Shown here: in pieces, positions 46,954-57,576 of the stretch
How the letters are laid out: every line of letters starts with the position of its first letter
Numbering within the stretch: position 1 is the first letter of the stretch
From: Pyrenopolyporus hunteri
Lineage: Eukaryota; Ascomycota; Sordariomycetes; Xylariales; Hypoxylaceae
Assembly (NCBI GenBank): GCA_902806595.1
Contig: CADCXC010000040.1
Span: 310,001-374,000, forward strand
Length of the DNA stretch: 64,000 nucleotides
Reading direction: 5' to 3'
Notes under the pieces: model-generated
Told to the model about the DNA's origin: nothing
Database searches by the model: none
Seen by the model: the letters and a program-made list of their open reading frames with translations, nothing else
Program-made: the position numbers and the translations under genes

Positions 46954-47352
46954 TACAGTGGGTTGTAAAAAGTTCCTACCCGGTGGCTGGTACTGGATAC
47001 CCCCGTAAATTAAATATCCCCACTACTTAAAAGTAATTTTTTACCTTTTAACCTTCAATTTATTACGTATTATACGAAGCTATTTCGAATTTTTTAATTA
47101 TAATGCGTGGAAAGGAATTATCCCTTGAAATTAGCAAGCTATTGATAGGTCTGTATTACGATCGCTATTTAATTTTATGCCGCATAAAGTTGCAGCTGTA
47201 ATCAAAGTTAATGGGTGGTATACGAAATATTAATAAAGCGGGGTTTCTCTATTGCATTTATACGGTATATATATATATTTAATAGCTGTAACTAATTTGC
47301 GGGGTGTAACGTGTACATATCAGCGGGTAGGAACTTTTTACAACCCACTGTA
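46954..47352. mobile_element. Mariner-type MITE with 27-bp perfect TIRs and TA flanks
   Basis: The left end CAGTGGGTTGTAAAAAGTTC (from 46956) and the right end are exact inverted copies over 27 bp, 29 bp counting the flanking TA (46954-46982 against 47324-47352). Homology continues imperfectly inward. The element is about 395 bp, flanked by TA on both sides as expected for a TA target-site duplication. The CAGT terminus fits Tc1/mariner transposons. The interior is very AT-rich, has no open frame of note and no transposase, so it is non-autonomous. Confidence 0.88.
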
Positions 47353-47860
47353 CCTACCGTAAGGTTCGCCTATAAGAGGGGAGGAACATCGAATACCACC
47401 CAACGTTCCTGAACCGAATCTGAGATTTCACGATTTTATATTTTTCATATTTCACCTTTTATAGGTAGTTTCGCAGAGAACTTCACTTTCCTTATCAGTT
47501 TTTCTTATTAAGCTGAACATGTTGTAGTTGCATAGATGGTAGTTTCTTAGGAGCTTAAATCTTCCAATCAAGATGTCGGTTTACCCTTTACGTACTTCGT
47601 CTCTCAGTATTACGGCCTACCTACCTATGTACCTACCTACCTCTGAAGGTATGGGCGAAAATAAGATTTTTAATCTATAAACCTATAAACCTATGAACCT
47701 ACGAACCCGTGAACCCATGAACCCGTGAACCCGTGAATTCATAATATTTTAAACATCCATCATCCTCATCTTGTGCCCTGCTTTCAGCGTCTTTCAGCTG
47801 AGGTTTTTAAATCCCTATCTTCTATACTTTTCAAGCATCGGATAATCACCTGTGGGTTCG
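47353..47860. other. Spacer upstream of THI80
   Basis: AT-rich; contains TACCTACC repeats near 47617-47643 and the 8-bp minisatellite given separately. Probably includes the THI80 promoter. Confidence 0.5.
47672..47743. repeat. 8-bp minisatellite with a unit gradient
   Basis: Nine head-to-tail 8-bp units run from AATCTATA, AACCTATA and AACCTATG through AACCTACG to AACCCGTG. Units change step by step from TA-rich to CG-containing, mostly by transitions. Confidence 0.85.
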
Positions 47861-48909
47861 ATGCAAGACATGCCTACTACGCACACTGAATGGCATCCCA
47901 TCAAGCAATTTCTCTGCTATCCCGGATACGATTTCGTCCTGGTCATTCTGAACCAACCGATCAAGGACGAAGAATTATTTAGGGATCTCTGGAGCATAGG
48001 CATCGTCCCCTCCAACTCCCTAGTATGGTATCCTGCTGTTGCTGACCCCCCGGGTAGCTGAAACGCGGGTCGCTGTCGATGGCGGCGCCAACCGGGTTTA
48101 TCAACTTAATCAAGAATCCTTGTCAGCAAGAAAACATCTTGCCTCCTTTCCTGGCAACTATGTAAGTGAGTTGAGATAGATACCTATGTATACAGGGACG
48201 CTAGACACATACATGTATATAATATATATTATATATGCGGCTCTCTAGATTCCGCCTCTTCTAGATGGATACCTAGCCGAGCTGTTGGCGCCGACTAATA
48301 GCCGCATAGGTAAATCTTAATACGATAATTGGAGACTTAGATTCATTATCAGATGAGTCTAGAAATTTTTTCTCTACGAAGCCTGCGGATTGTACTATCA
48401 TCCACGAGCCGGAACAGGACTCCACCGACTTCGCCAAAGCCGTCAGGTTCGTCCGCAAGGAGTTTCCGGGCAGGGACATCATATGCATGGGCGGGTTAGG
48501 AGGGCGGGTAGATCAAGGGCTTAGCCAGCTGCACCACCTATACCTATTCCAAACCTCACCGACATATGCCGATGGCAAGATGTTTCTCCTTTCGGGCGAA
48601 AGCTTGTCATTCCTCCTAAAGGCCGGGGCACACCACATCCACGTACGCGAACCCAACGCTACTGTCGGCAAGTCCGTCCGCATGAGCGGCGAGCCGTTCG
48701 CCAAGCACGTCGGCATCATCCCGGTCAAAGAACCAAGCGTCATCACGACCAAGGGTCTCGAATGGGATGTTGAGAATTGGCCAACCGAGTTCGGGGGACA
48801 GATGAGCACAAGTAATCACGTCCTACCTGAGACGCAAGTCGTCGAGGTAGAGACTACGAAAGATGTGCTATTCACCATTGCCCTGAAGCAAGTAGGGGAG
48901 GAGAGCTAA
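47861..48909 (+). CDS. THI80: Thiamine pyrophosphokinase
   Basis: Transfers pyrophosphate from ATP to thiamine to make the cofactor TPP. Exons 47861-47999, 48058-48161 and 48310-48909 give 280 aa. Conserved blocks: VAVDGGANRVYQL, TIIGDLDSLSDESRNFF (the Asp-rich metal/ATP site), QDSTDFAKAVRF, MGGLGGRVDQGLSQLHHLYL and KGLEWDVENWPTEFGGQMST (thiamine pocket). Intron 1 (58 bp) must begin with GC rather than GT. Only the ATAG|GCATCG donor gives the in-frame join LWSIAETRVAVDGGANR; the nearby GT sites give wrong phase, stops or introns of about 35 bp. Intron 2 (148 bp) has GTAAGTGAG and holds an AT palindrome near 48215-48236. Convergent with BOS1. Confidence 0.92.
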
Positions 48910-49240
48910 ATGCCCCCCTTCTTATGACTTGGATATCTCAGCCCATCGAAAAGAGCGCCTAGCAGGGACCACCGGTAATACGTTATCGCAATATCTGCAA
49001 TACCCCCTCGGAGTTGAGGGGAGCAGCCTTAGGCTAAGGGGGGTTCTTATGTTGGACGGCGGAGGACTAGCAGAGGAGACGATGATCTCGCAACCAAAAG
49101 CGAGATATTTATACATTTTAGAGGAACGCCTGAACTCCGCGCTAAATGTGATATGTCATACATGCACCGACAAGCCGTTCTTCGCCGCGCTTTCCCATCC
49201 GTAGTCCCCAACCCTATTTGTTACCTAGTACCTCGGAATC
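48910..49240. other. Convergent spacer THI80/BOS1
   Basis: A 331-bp 3' spacer between converging genes; presumably both 3' UTRs. Nothing else seen. Confidence 0.5.
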
Positions 49241-50053
49241 CTACCGGAGAAAATGCAGACACAGCCAACAAAAGCTGAAGAAGATAACCACCCCGGCCCC
49301 AAATATCCACTTATCTTGCCTCGCCCTCCTCTCGATCATGCGTATCGTATCACCACTAACACCGAGCGTGTTAGCCACGCTGTACAGCCTCTTCTGCGTG
49401 TTCTTCAGCATCTCGCGCTGGGTGCCTAGGTCCCCCAGCACGGCCTGTCCCCGCGCGATATACTCGTCAAGCGCGTTGTTGGTGCTCGCGAAGAAGTTCT
49501 GCTCCCGGAGGGCGTGCGCTTCTCGCGCGTAATCGTTGCTTCCCATGCTCAACTGGCCCCCGCTGCCGTACCGATTAGCGGGAATCGACGGGGAGGAGGA
49601 AGACTGCGGAGGCGTCGGCGTATTCGCATACGGGTTCTCGGGGGTGGCAGTAGTAAAGGGCCGCCGGCCGAGCAGCTCGGACCGGTTCTGCGCATGCAGC
49701 GCGTCCTCGTGTCGCGCCTTCAGCTCGTCTAGTTGCGTGCGAAACGAGGACAGCTCGGACCGGAAATTCCTAATCCGCTCGTAGGCCTTCTCCTGCTTAG
49801 CAGGGTTCAGTTCCTGCTTCGCTAACGCATTATATTCGTCCAAAGTTCGCGAGAAGGCGGTAAGGGATGCGGAGAGAGCGCCCAGCGCCGCGGGCGTAGG
49901 GGGTGCGCCTTCAGGGGACGAGGAGAGGCTGGCGAGATCTCGCTTTATCGAAGTGGACTGCTTCAGCGCTGAGTTGAAATGCGTGTTCTGGCGGACGTTA
50001 GATACAGGGGTCGCCTCTAAACCGGCATGAGATCAGAAAGGGACGATTACCAT
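49241..50053 (-). CDS. BOS1: ER-Golgi Qb-SNARE Bos1
   Basis: v-SNARE for fusion of COPII vesicles with the Golgi. Coding exon 1 is just the ATG at 50053-50051, followed by a 63-bp intron (GTAATC, branch TATCTAACG, CGCCAG). Exon 2 (49987-49241) starts NTHFNSALKQSTSIKRDLAS, giving 249 aa, as expected for Bos1. The N-terminal helical domain (LAKQELNPAKQEKAYERIRN) is followed by a Ser/Pro linker. The SNARE heptad region is about residues 160-215 (YIARGQAVLGDLGTQREML, RLYSVANTLGVSGDTIRMI). The C-terminal anchor is WIFGAGVVIFFSFCWLCLHF. The ATG-only exon explains why the open frame itself lacks a start codon. Confidence 0.92.
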
Positions 50054-51660
50054 CCTGAAGGTATGTATCTGCGGTTACGTTTGGCCAGCTGATCTGATTG
50101 TGGAATAGGATGAGGTACGGGCCAGACGTTGAAGTGAAAAATTCGAGAGGGCGACTATGTAAATGGTAGGCATTGATCTAACACGTGTAGCTAAAGACGA
50201 ATCCTTTCTCCAATTGTATTGTTATCTCTCAGACTTTTAAACTTGCGAGGTTCAATGCGCCTAAAGAGGTGGTCGTTTACGTGGTACTGTAGCAGGTACC
50301 TACGAAGGTACATGTGCGCACGAACGTACGTACCTAGGTACCTACCTCGTTACCCACATATCAATTCAGGTACCTGGGATTCGAAAGTTGCCCGACTTTC
50401 GCCTGTTGGTTGTCAACATGTACCTATACACCAATTATATATCCTAGCCATTTGTCTTTAAGATTTCAAAAATTTCCTTAGGATACGCGTGTATAATAGA
50501 AGTAGCCGTTAATAGTATTGAGCTAGCAGAATAACCCTCGACCTTAGGTAATTACAAGAACGTGGAATTAATACCTGTATACTAGGTACGTACCTATTCT
50601 GGAACTTGTAGGTACATAGGTTAGATGTTAGTCAACTTCAACTTCAACCCTGAAACGTCTTTCCTTTAACTCTCCGTTTACCTAACTGAACTATTATCAG
50701 CCCTATCAAACCCGCAAACTTCTCGTATAAGAAACCTCGATTTAACTAACCATACGTTGCGTGATATTAGCTCGTACTATTTACTTGGTGATGAGAATGA
50801 GAAGTAGATATTGGATATGGTTCTCTATAGACATAGGCAAGAATACCCATCCATCGAAGGTGTGTGTTCGCGGGACACGATGAACTGGACGTAACTGTAC
50901 GACTACACGCAGATTGCCGGGGTGTATACCTATCTATATTCATTTGGCTCCAACGTTTAGTGTGGGAACGTACACTATAGAATATTAGTCGACCGTTAGT
51001 CGACGCTAGGTCCCGAACTAATTTGACGACTCGAGACTAAGCTCGACCTCCTAAGTTCCTTGCTGCGATTCACAACCACGACATGTCACGAACGGACGTC
51101 CCGAGTCTACGCGTAACGCCTACGTATTCTAATGATGACAATCGAATAAGGAGTCGAATTCGAATATCTCAGATTTGGTAGTATACTTTAGGTATCTATC
51201 TACGTAGGTAGGTATACAGCGCTTGATATATATAGCACCTACCTATACCTACCCAAGGAGACACGATAGACAGGAGTAAGGACTATCTATCAGCTTAGCT
51301 TAACCGAATATGAAGCCACTAGATATTCAACCGCTTCGTTGCTCTTGTCAATGTGTTCTTGGCTGTATGAATGGGGCGTAGTTCATTTCTCTGGCCCTAC
51401 TATTGGCTAGCCCCCCTTAATGTCAAAACATGTCCGTCTAAATGTAGTAACGCAATTGATCCTTCAGAATCCCACCTTATCCCCCAGTCATTCCTCGTTC
51501 ATCCCTCGTTCCTCTGCTCACCACCGTCACAATTGGCAAGCATCTTTGCTGCCGTCCCATCGTTTGAATTGCTTTCGATTCGTTTCGCTCTTTATAATAC
51601 TGCACGTTAATATAATGCCTTCTTCTCGGGTGTGATTCGTCCCGGCGATATACGATCCTT
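50054..51660. other. Spacer between BOS1 and the Cys-rich membrane protein
   Basis: No gene supported. Contains TAGGTACC repeats (50292-50345, 50580-50625, 51180-51255). The final 250 bases are pyrimidine-rich and resemble a fungal promoter and leader for the gene at 51661. Confidence 0.5.
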
Positions 51661-52711
51661 ATGGCGTCGTCCGACCACCCGGCCGCTACCGTCCTAGGCC
51701 GTCCGAAGCCATCACCAGAGGCGCAAAGAGAGGCAGCAAAGTCAGGAGCACCACCGCCTCCCGGGGTGACAACGAGTATATCAGCAGGAGTAGCAAGCTG
51801 GGGAGCAGAAAAGTCTCAACCATTCGAGTTTCGCGGCTTCGACTTCTTTGCCAATCGCGACTTCAATGAGCTGAAGAACGCGTCGCGAGCTTACTTTGCG
51901 CCTGCCGGCAACCCTGAAAAGCATCAAAGACTGCCGTCCACTTGGCTAGGTGATGCGACACCTCCCGGCAGCCCGCGACCATCCGACGTCGGGCCTCCCA
52001 CCGAGGAGAATAGACAGCCTGTCCCGTTTGGGCAGACCCCCGCTGGCGAGAAGAGAATATTTGGGCTAAAGAGGAAACAATTTTGGTGGCTGCTGGCATT
52101 GATAGCAATCTTGCTAATCGTCGCAATCGGAGTCGGTGTTGGCGTCGGGTTAGAACGGCAGGCGGCTCAGGAATCGAGCACGGCCGCTGCTATTGCTGCT
52201 GCGTCGAGGTTCGTGGCGCTTAGATTTCGTCGCCGGCCCGCCTAGGTACATTTATAATCGTAGGACCTCACTAACAGTTTCTAGCTCATCTTCTACGAGT
52301 GCGGCACCTGGCTCGGGTACATCAATAAACACTGGCACCTCAACGACATCCACCCCCAACCCCCCAACAACCAGCACTACTCTGACTTCCGCGCCGACTG
52401 GTAACGCCGCGGGCAAGATCGATTGCCCGGCCGCCAACGGGACCACCTATCAGGTTCCCGGATCGAGTAAGACGTTTCTACGGATATGTGGTATAGACTA
52501 CAGCGGCCAGGACGCGGAGGACCTACGGCAGGTACCCACGGAAAGCATACTGGATTGCATGAAGAACTGTGCAGGGACCGCCGGGTGTACGGGATGCGGC
52601 TGGGGTTATCTCGAAGGCGACACGGGGACGCAGCATAGGTGTTGGCTCAAAGGCAATTTGAAGAAGGCTCACGAGGCCGACATCAACTGGGCTTTCGCTG
52701 TACTTTTATGA
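51661..52711 (+). CDS. Single-pass membrane protein with Cys-rich (PAN/apple-like) ectodomain
   Basis: Exons 51661-52208 and 52285-52711 (76-bp intron, GTTCGT...TTTCTAG) give 324 aa. The N-terminal about 135 residues are cytosolic and Pro-rich. A basic stop, GLKRKQ, precedes one transmembrane helix, WWLLALIAILLIVAIGVGVG, at about 140-160. A Ser/Thr/Pro-rich linker, likely O-mannosylated, follows. The last about 100 residues hold eight Cys in a pattern like fungal PAN/apple or WSC-like modules (RICGIDYSGQDAEDLRQVPT, LDCMKNCAGTAGCTGCGWGY, HRCWLKGNLKK). This layout is common among mould surface proteins and suggests a carbohydrate-binding or sensing ectodomain. No precise function can be assigned. 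Confidence 0.8.
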
Positions 52712-53182
52712 GTAGACGAGAAGATTCGGGGGTATGTGGATTGCGGATGCTGCCGCGATGAAGATCACAGTGCTAATACTAACAAACCATAACCACGTAG
52801 AAACAACAAATTAAAATATGATACCCTCGGTATAATTTATATTAACTCCCCGCCTCCACCGATGGTGTGCCCGAGATCATCTTCTGTACCGGATATTAGC
52901 TAGCGTAAGTCTACATAGTGCCTTACCAGCGTAGGAATTCTCTTATAATTTATGGCCGCCGTGACTAGGATATGTTATAATCCTGATCGAAGGTCGACTA
53001 CAAGATATAAAGGGGGAGGGTAATCCATATATGCGCAAAAAAACATAATAATAAGAGCAATAGGGCGTTTCGTTCTGGATACATTTACACAGACCTGAGA
53101 AGAAAAAACGTTGCATCTAATTCCTTCAAACTACGCCTCCTCATGGGTATATACAATTGAGGCAGCTCGTCGAGCATATGCG
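52712..53182. other. Convergent 3' spacer
   Basis: 471 bp between convergent genes; AT-rich, with A-runs. Presumed 3' UTRs. Confidence 0.5.
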
Positions 53183-54609
53183 TTATTGTTCGTTCACGAA
53201 TAGACCCGCCATGCCCATCCCCGTTCCGATACACATACTCGTCAACAGGATCTTCTTATTCGTCCGCCTAAGCTCGCTTAGACCCGTGACGATCTGCCGG
53301 GCGCCGGTTGTGCCTAGAGGGTGGCCGAGGGCGATGGCACCACCCCGGGGATTTAGCTTAGCCCAGTCCACTTTCAGGTAATCTCTGCAGTAGACGGCCA
53401 TGGTGCCGAAAGCCTCGTTGATCTCCACAACATCAACGTCGTCTAGAGTAATGTTGAACTGCTTAAGTAGCTTAGGGATCGCTACCGTGGGACCAATACC
53501 CATAATCCTGGGAGCTAGGCCGGCAACGGTCGAGCCGACGTACTTAGCCAAGATCGGCACGCCGAGCTCGGTAGCCTTGGAGCGCTTCATGAGCACTACC
53601 GCCGCGGCGCCGTCGGTAACCTGACTGGCATTGCCTCCGGTCGTGATCGGGCCCCATTGCGGGAACGCGGAACGGATCTTCCCTAAGGCGGCGGCTGTCG
53701 TCCCGGGTCGAATACCCTCATCCTTCGTTAACGTGACGGTCTTCAGCTCACCGTCAGGCCCCTTTAGTCTGGTGGTGACGGGCACGATCTCGTCCTCGAA
53801 GAGGCCGGCCTTCTGCGCCAGCTCGGCCCGCCTAAAGCTCTCGGCCGCAAACTCATCGACGGCTTCTCGCGTTATACCAAAGTCTCTCGCCACGTTCTCG
53901 CTGGTCCAGCCCATAGCCATCATGCAGTCGATCGCCTCTTGACTGTGCTTAGTTACCTCCTCGTCGAAGGGCCGCTCGAGGCTATCCCCCCCCGCGGTCA
54001 TGGACTCGGTGCCGGCGGCGATACCGATCTGGATCGAACCCGCAGCGATCTGATGGGCGATGTCGGCCGTGGCCTTGAGGCCCGAGGAACAGAACCGGTT
54101 TACGGACGACGCGCTCGTCGTGTTAGGAAACCCAGCAGCGAGAGCCGCGGCGCGTGCTTTGTAAGCCGCCTTGCCGTCCGACACCTACGGATCACGATAT
54201 ATATTAGAGGACAAGCCCGTTCCGCAATTGGAGATAAGAGTGCAAGGACGTACGTTTCCCATGCAAATATCCTCGACGAGATCCGGGGAGAAACCTAGCC
54301 GTTCGCGCGCGGCCTTTAGGATAGCGTACATGAGATACTCGACGGTAGTGTCCTTGAAGCCGCCCTTCTTGCCTTTGCAGAGCGGTGTCCGGATGGCAAG
54401 CGTGATGACCACATCGTCGGGATTCTTCGACGTGCTGAAAGGGGGTAAGGTCAGCTCTCCAAGCTCTCACGTTGAGGCACCTACGGACTCCGTCTACGGA
54501 TCATCGTTTACAGCGTGGGGCGAAACGAAAACGGTAAGTCTTACATGGCATCTAGAGGAGACCCGGGCGACAGGTGCTTTAGGATGGAATTAACTCGCTC
54601 AGTAGCCAT
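53183..54609 (-). CDS. POT1: Peroxisomal 3-ketoacyl-CoA thiolase
   Basis: Last step of fatty-acid beta-oxidation: cleaves 3-ketoacyl-CoA to acetyl-CoA and a shortened acyl-CoA. Exons in transcript order: 54609-54545, 54434-54254, 54184-53183; introns of 110 and 69 bp; 415 aa (yeast Pot1 has 417). Residues 5-13, RVNSILKHL, match the PTS2 consensus for peroxisomal import. Active-site features are NRFCSSGLK with nucleophilic Cys at about 114, NEAFGT, GHPLGTTGARQ with the catalytic His, and TSMCIGTGMG with the second Cys. The first exon holds only 21 codons plus two bases, MATERVNSILKHLSPGSPLD. No other beta-oxidation genes nearby. Confidence 0.94.
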
Positions 54610-54933
54610 TGTTTTGAGGGTCTAGACAAATCGGATAGGTTGGGAGGATGTAAGGGCGGTGATGGTCTACGGGGAGAGGTATCGCTATCTGGAGACGAAG
54701 TTGAGTGGCATTGTCCGGGGTTGATAAAGAACGGATGCGCCCCCGAGGTATACGCCAACGGGGGGAAGATGAAAAACGTAGGTAGGTATTTAACGCAGGG
54801 ATCAAAAGGCGCCTGTTGCATTTTGCCGAGGCCTGATTCGGTCACTTCGGCCGTCGGCAGATATGTCGGTGGGGTTTCCTTGTCCGCCGCTGGCATTCTA
54901 ACAATAGGTCCAGTACGGATTATGATACTATGG
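54610..54933. other. Thiolase promoter region
   Basis: Upstream of the thiolase start. No gene; ends at the MITE-like element. Confidence 0.5.
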
Positions 54934-55541
54934 TGGGCCATTCCCCCCAAACCGCCAACCCGCCAAAACAACTGAAAATTGATGACATAAGCCGTAGAAT
55001 AATTCTTATATAAAACAACATTATAATTAATTAAATAAAATACTTAGAGATATGTGGTTTAAAGATTTAAATATTTCGAAAATTGATTGATTTTATTACA
55101 TTTTTTTTATTATTTTATTTATTTTTTAACCTTTTATTTTTGATGAGATTAGTTACCTTATATAGGTATGCGTAACTACCTAGGTAGGTATCTCTTACCC
55201 GCATACACACTCGGTAGATACGTAAATATTTCTAAAAGAATATTATAATCTTGAAATTGTCAATACATAGCATATCCTACCTTTAAAATGGTATAGATAT
55301 ACGGCTATAAGCGCTAAACACATGGGAATACCCTCATTACCATATCGATACGTATAGTGAAGTTTCCTTAAGAACCCGCTAGTCGCATGTTATGTCATCT
55401 TTTCTCGCATTATATCATCTTTGTTAATGCTAGATATGCGATTATGTCATCTTTTTTCTAGTCGTCTATACGCATATATATGGCTTATGTCATCTTTTTT
55501 TCAACGTTTTGGCGGGTTGGCGGTTTCATGGCAAATGGCCA
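54934..55541. mobile_element. TIR element with tandem CCGCC termini (copy 1)
   Basis: About 608 bp. Both ends carry AAACCGCCAACCCGCCAAAA in inverted orientation (54949 and 55508 regions). Outer TGG(G)CCATT and inner GATGACATAAGCC (about 54980; inverted at 55482) are also shared, so the TIR is about 60 bp and imperfect. The interior is AT-rich and non-coding, with several TTATGTCATCTTT repeats towards the right end. No transposase. No clear target-site duplication, so the superfamily is unresolved. Confidence 0.8.
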
Positions 55542-56306
55542 GCCGTCGATACGTACATACAAATACCTACCGTATAAGGGGCCAACACTGTAGGAACGTG
55601 GGACCTATTACCTAGGTAGGTACCCAGGCGAGTGGCTATACCACTGTAGATCCGGGGTAATCCCCCATCATGTGGTGCCAAATCCGAATCTACAGACCTA
55701 CCGGTATAGGTGGTAACTAATGCAAGGTACTGGAATTCTCTAGGCATAGAACGCCGTAGGACGCATACCACGGGCACGTATTAAATTCCAACTCAACAAA
55801 GTAAGTACTATACCTAGTACGTATAACCGTAAGATACCATACATATACCTAGGTATATAGTAGGTAGGCACATAATAAAAACGAGGCGCTTGCACGGGAT
55901 AACTCACCCTCGGAGTTCGAGAACCACCCGGGCTCGTTGGCCGCGGTATATCCTGGTAGGCCCATCTTCGTCCCGATCCCCGTATCTACGCTCCTCCATA
56001 GCAGGGCTACCTGGCAAGCTACCTACCTACCTTATTTAATGCGGTAGTTGTCCTCAGGTAGAATCCATAGTAGGGGTTGCGTTATGTTAGAAGAGAATGC
56101 TGTTGATGAGACTCCTCAACATGACGATCGAAGATGGACCTCTGATGAGAGGTAAGTAATTCAACACATGTGGGTGCCTACGTAGACATCTTGCCTAATT
56201 TACGGCGCCCTCTACAACTTCAAGCAACTTTGATTTTTCCTAGGCCAAGCGCCTCCTCGTGATAGATAAAGGCTGTTTGGTATAGTTGGAATCTTAAGTT
56301 TCCCCG
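55542..56306. other. Spacer 3' of the GH128 gene
   Basis: TAGGTACC-type repeats (55607-55626, 55843-55870). No gene. Confidence 0.5.
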
Positions 56307-57254
56307 CTATATAACAAATAAAACATGGTAAACAGCCAAAACGAGGGCCACGGCACCAACTGTAACTACGTGCGCCTCTCTCGCGCCCGACTGAGGGTCA
56401 ACGCCTGTACCGCTGATGCCCAGGTACCACAAGCCGATATCCGTCAATTGCCCATCGTTGTTCAACATGACCGCGTTAGGGCCAACGTTGCTGTCCCTGG
56501 ACCGGAAGGAGCCAAATAGGCTGTAACGCCCAACGGAATCCACGCGGTCGAGGTATTCGGAGGACGTTTCGTAGAAAGACTGGGTCGTCGCAAGGTCTTG
56601 GTTATCAAAGTTATACTCAGTAATCCACTGGGTGACGTTTGGAAAAGCGGCGGCGTAGGAACCCATGTGGCTAGCTAGTCCCTCGAAATTTCCGTACCAG
56701 TGCAGCGTCACAAAGTCGTACGTACAGTTCTTCTCCTCATCTTCTGTGCTGACTAGCAAGGAGCAATTACCAAGGAACTGCCGCAGCCACGGTATTCCTC
56801 CCCAGCCCCCAGTGCAGGCTGGTAACCCCAGCTTGACTCCCCTATCTGCGAGGGGCGCGATGTTCCTTACCCACACATCCGCAGCAACCGAAGGCAGTAT
56901 ATTGCTCCCACCATTGTACGGGGAGTCGGGCTCGTTGAAACCTAGGACGTGCGTTATCTCTAGACCAGAGTCGATCTGTCTTTGAATCGATTCGAGGAAG
57001 GAGGTATCGTTGATCGCCCCCCACAGCTGGGGGACAAATTCGAACCGATCTTGCGGTACGCCACTGAAGGCGGGCGACGGCGTCGGCCCGTAGTTATAGT
57101 ACCACGTCAAGTCGGATCCCGACTGAATCCATATCTGGTTGTCCTGCGGAGTCTTGTCGTTCGGAACAAACACTAAACCACGCTTCGACGACCGGGCTTG
57201 CGCAGCGGCGACGTAAGGAAAAGCGACGATAGGTAAAGCGTTCAAGGGTCGCAT
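56307..57254 (-). CDS. GH128 beta-1,3-glucanase-like protein, probably GPI-anchored
   Basis: One exon, 315 aa, ATG at 57254. An N-terminal secretion signal (PLNALPIVAFPYVAAAQA) precedes a GH128 catalytic domain: GLVFVPN near the start, WYYNYGPTPS, HVLGFNEPD (catalytic Glu at the end of a strand), LPACTGGWGGIPWL, DFVTLHWYGNF and WITEYNF (second catalytic Glu). The family is related to Schizosaccharomyces Asl1 and acts on beta-1,3-glucans of cell walls. The C-terminus is hydrophobic (VVTVGAVALVLAVYHVLFVI) after a small-residue GTGVDPQSGAREA stretch, fitting a GPI-attachment signal. The gene is bracketed on both sides by related TIR elements. Confidence 0.88.
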   Translation of the reverse strand: MRPLNALPIVAFPYVAAAQARSSKRGLVFVPNDKTPQDNQIWIQSGSDLTWYYNYGPTPSPAFSGVPQDRFEFVPQLWGAINDTSFLESIQRQIDSGLEITHVLGFNEPDSPYNGGSNILPSVAADVWVRNIAPLADRGVKLGLPACTGGWGGIPWLRQFLGNCSLLVSTEDEEKNCTYDFVTLHWYGNFEGLASHMGSYAAAFPNVTQWITEYNFDNQDLATTQSFYETSSEYLDRVDSVGRYSLFGSFRSRDSNVGPNAVMLNNDGQLTDIGLWYLGISGTGVDPQSGAREAHVVTVGAVALVLAVYHVLFVI

Positions 57255-57576
57255 GACGGATCTAGAAAAAATACGGAGAAAAGATGATTGCCTAGTAAAT
57301 TATCTGGGGACCGAAGGCTCTCTGGTATCTAACGATAATCGCTACCATTTCAACCTTAGTGACAAGGCGATAAACTGCGTCGGCTACGATATATCGGAAC
57401 ATGGTCTACTAAGTAGGCTGGTGCATAGCTCGGACAGTGAAAGCTCAGCTGGCGCGAGGCGCCTTCGCGGATAAGGTGGCTTTTCTCTTCCCTCCTGCCT
57501 CGATCTATTGACAGAGCTCGGACGTCAACGATGCAGCATGATATTCGCTACTGGCCACTTCAATGGGTTCGTACCC
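57255..57576. other. GH128 promoter region
   Basis: 322 bp from the GH128 start to the second TIR element. No gene. Confidence 0.5.

Noticed and set aside
48020..48057. GT donors for THI80 intron 1 (GTATGG near 48023, GTATCC near 48028, GTCCCC near 48005)
   Set aside because: The first two give introns of about 35 bp or less and wrong phase or a stop; the third has a poor donor and the wrong phase.
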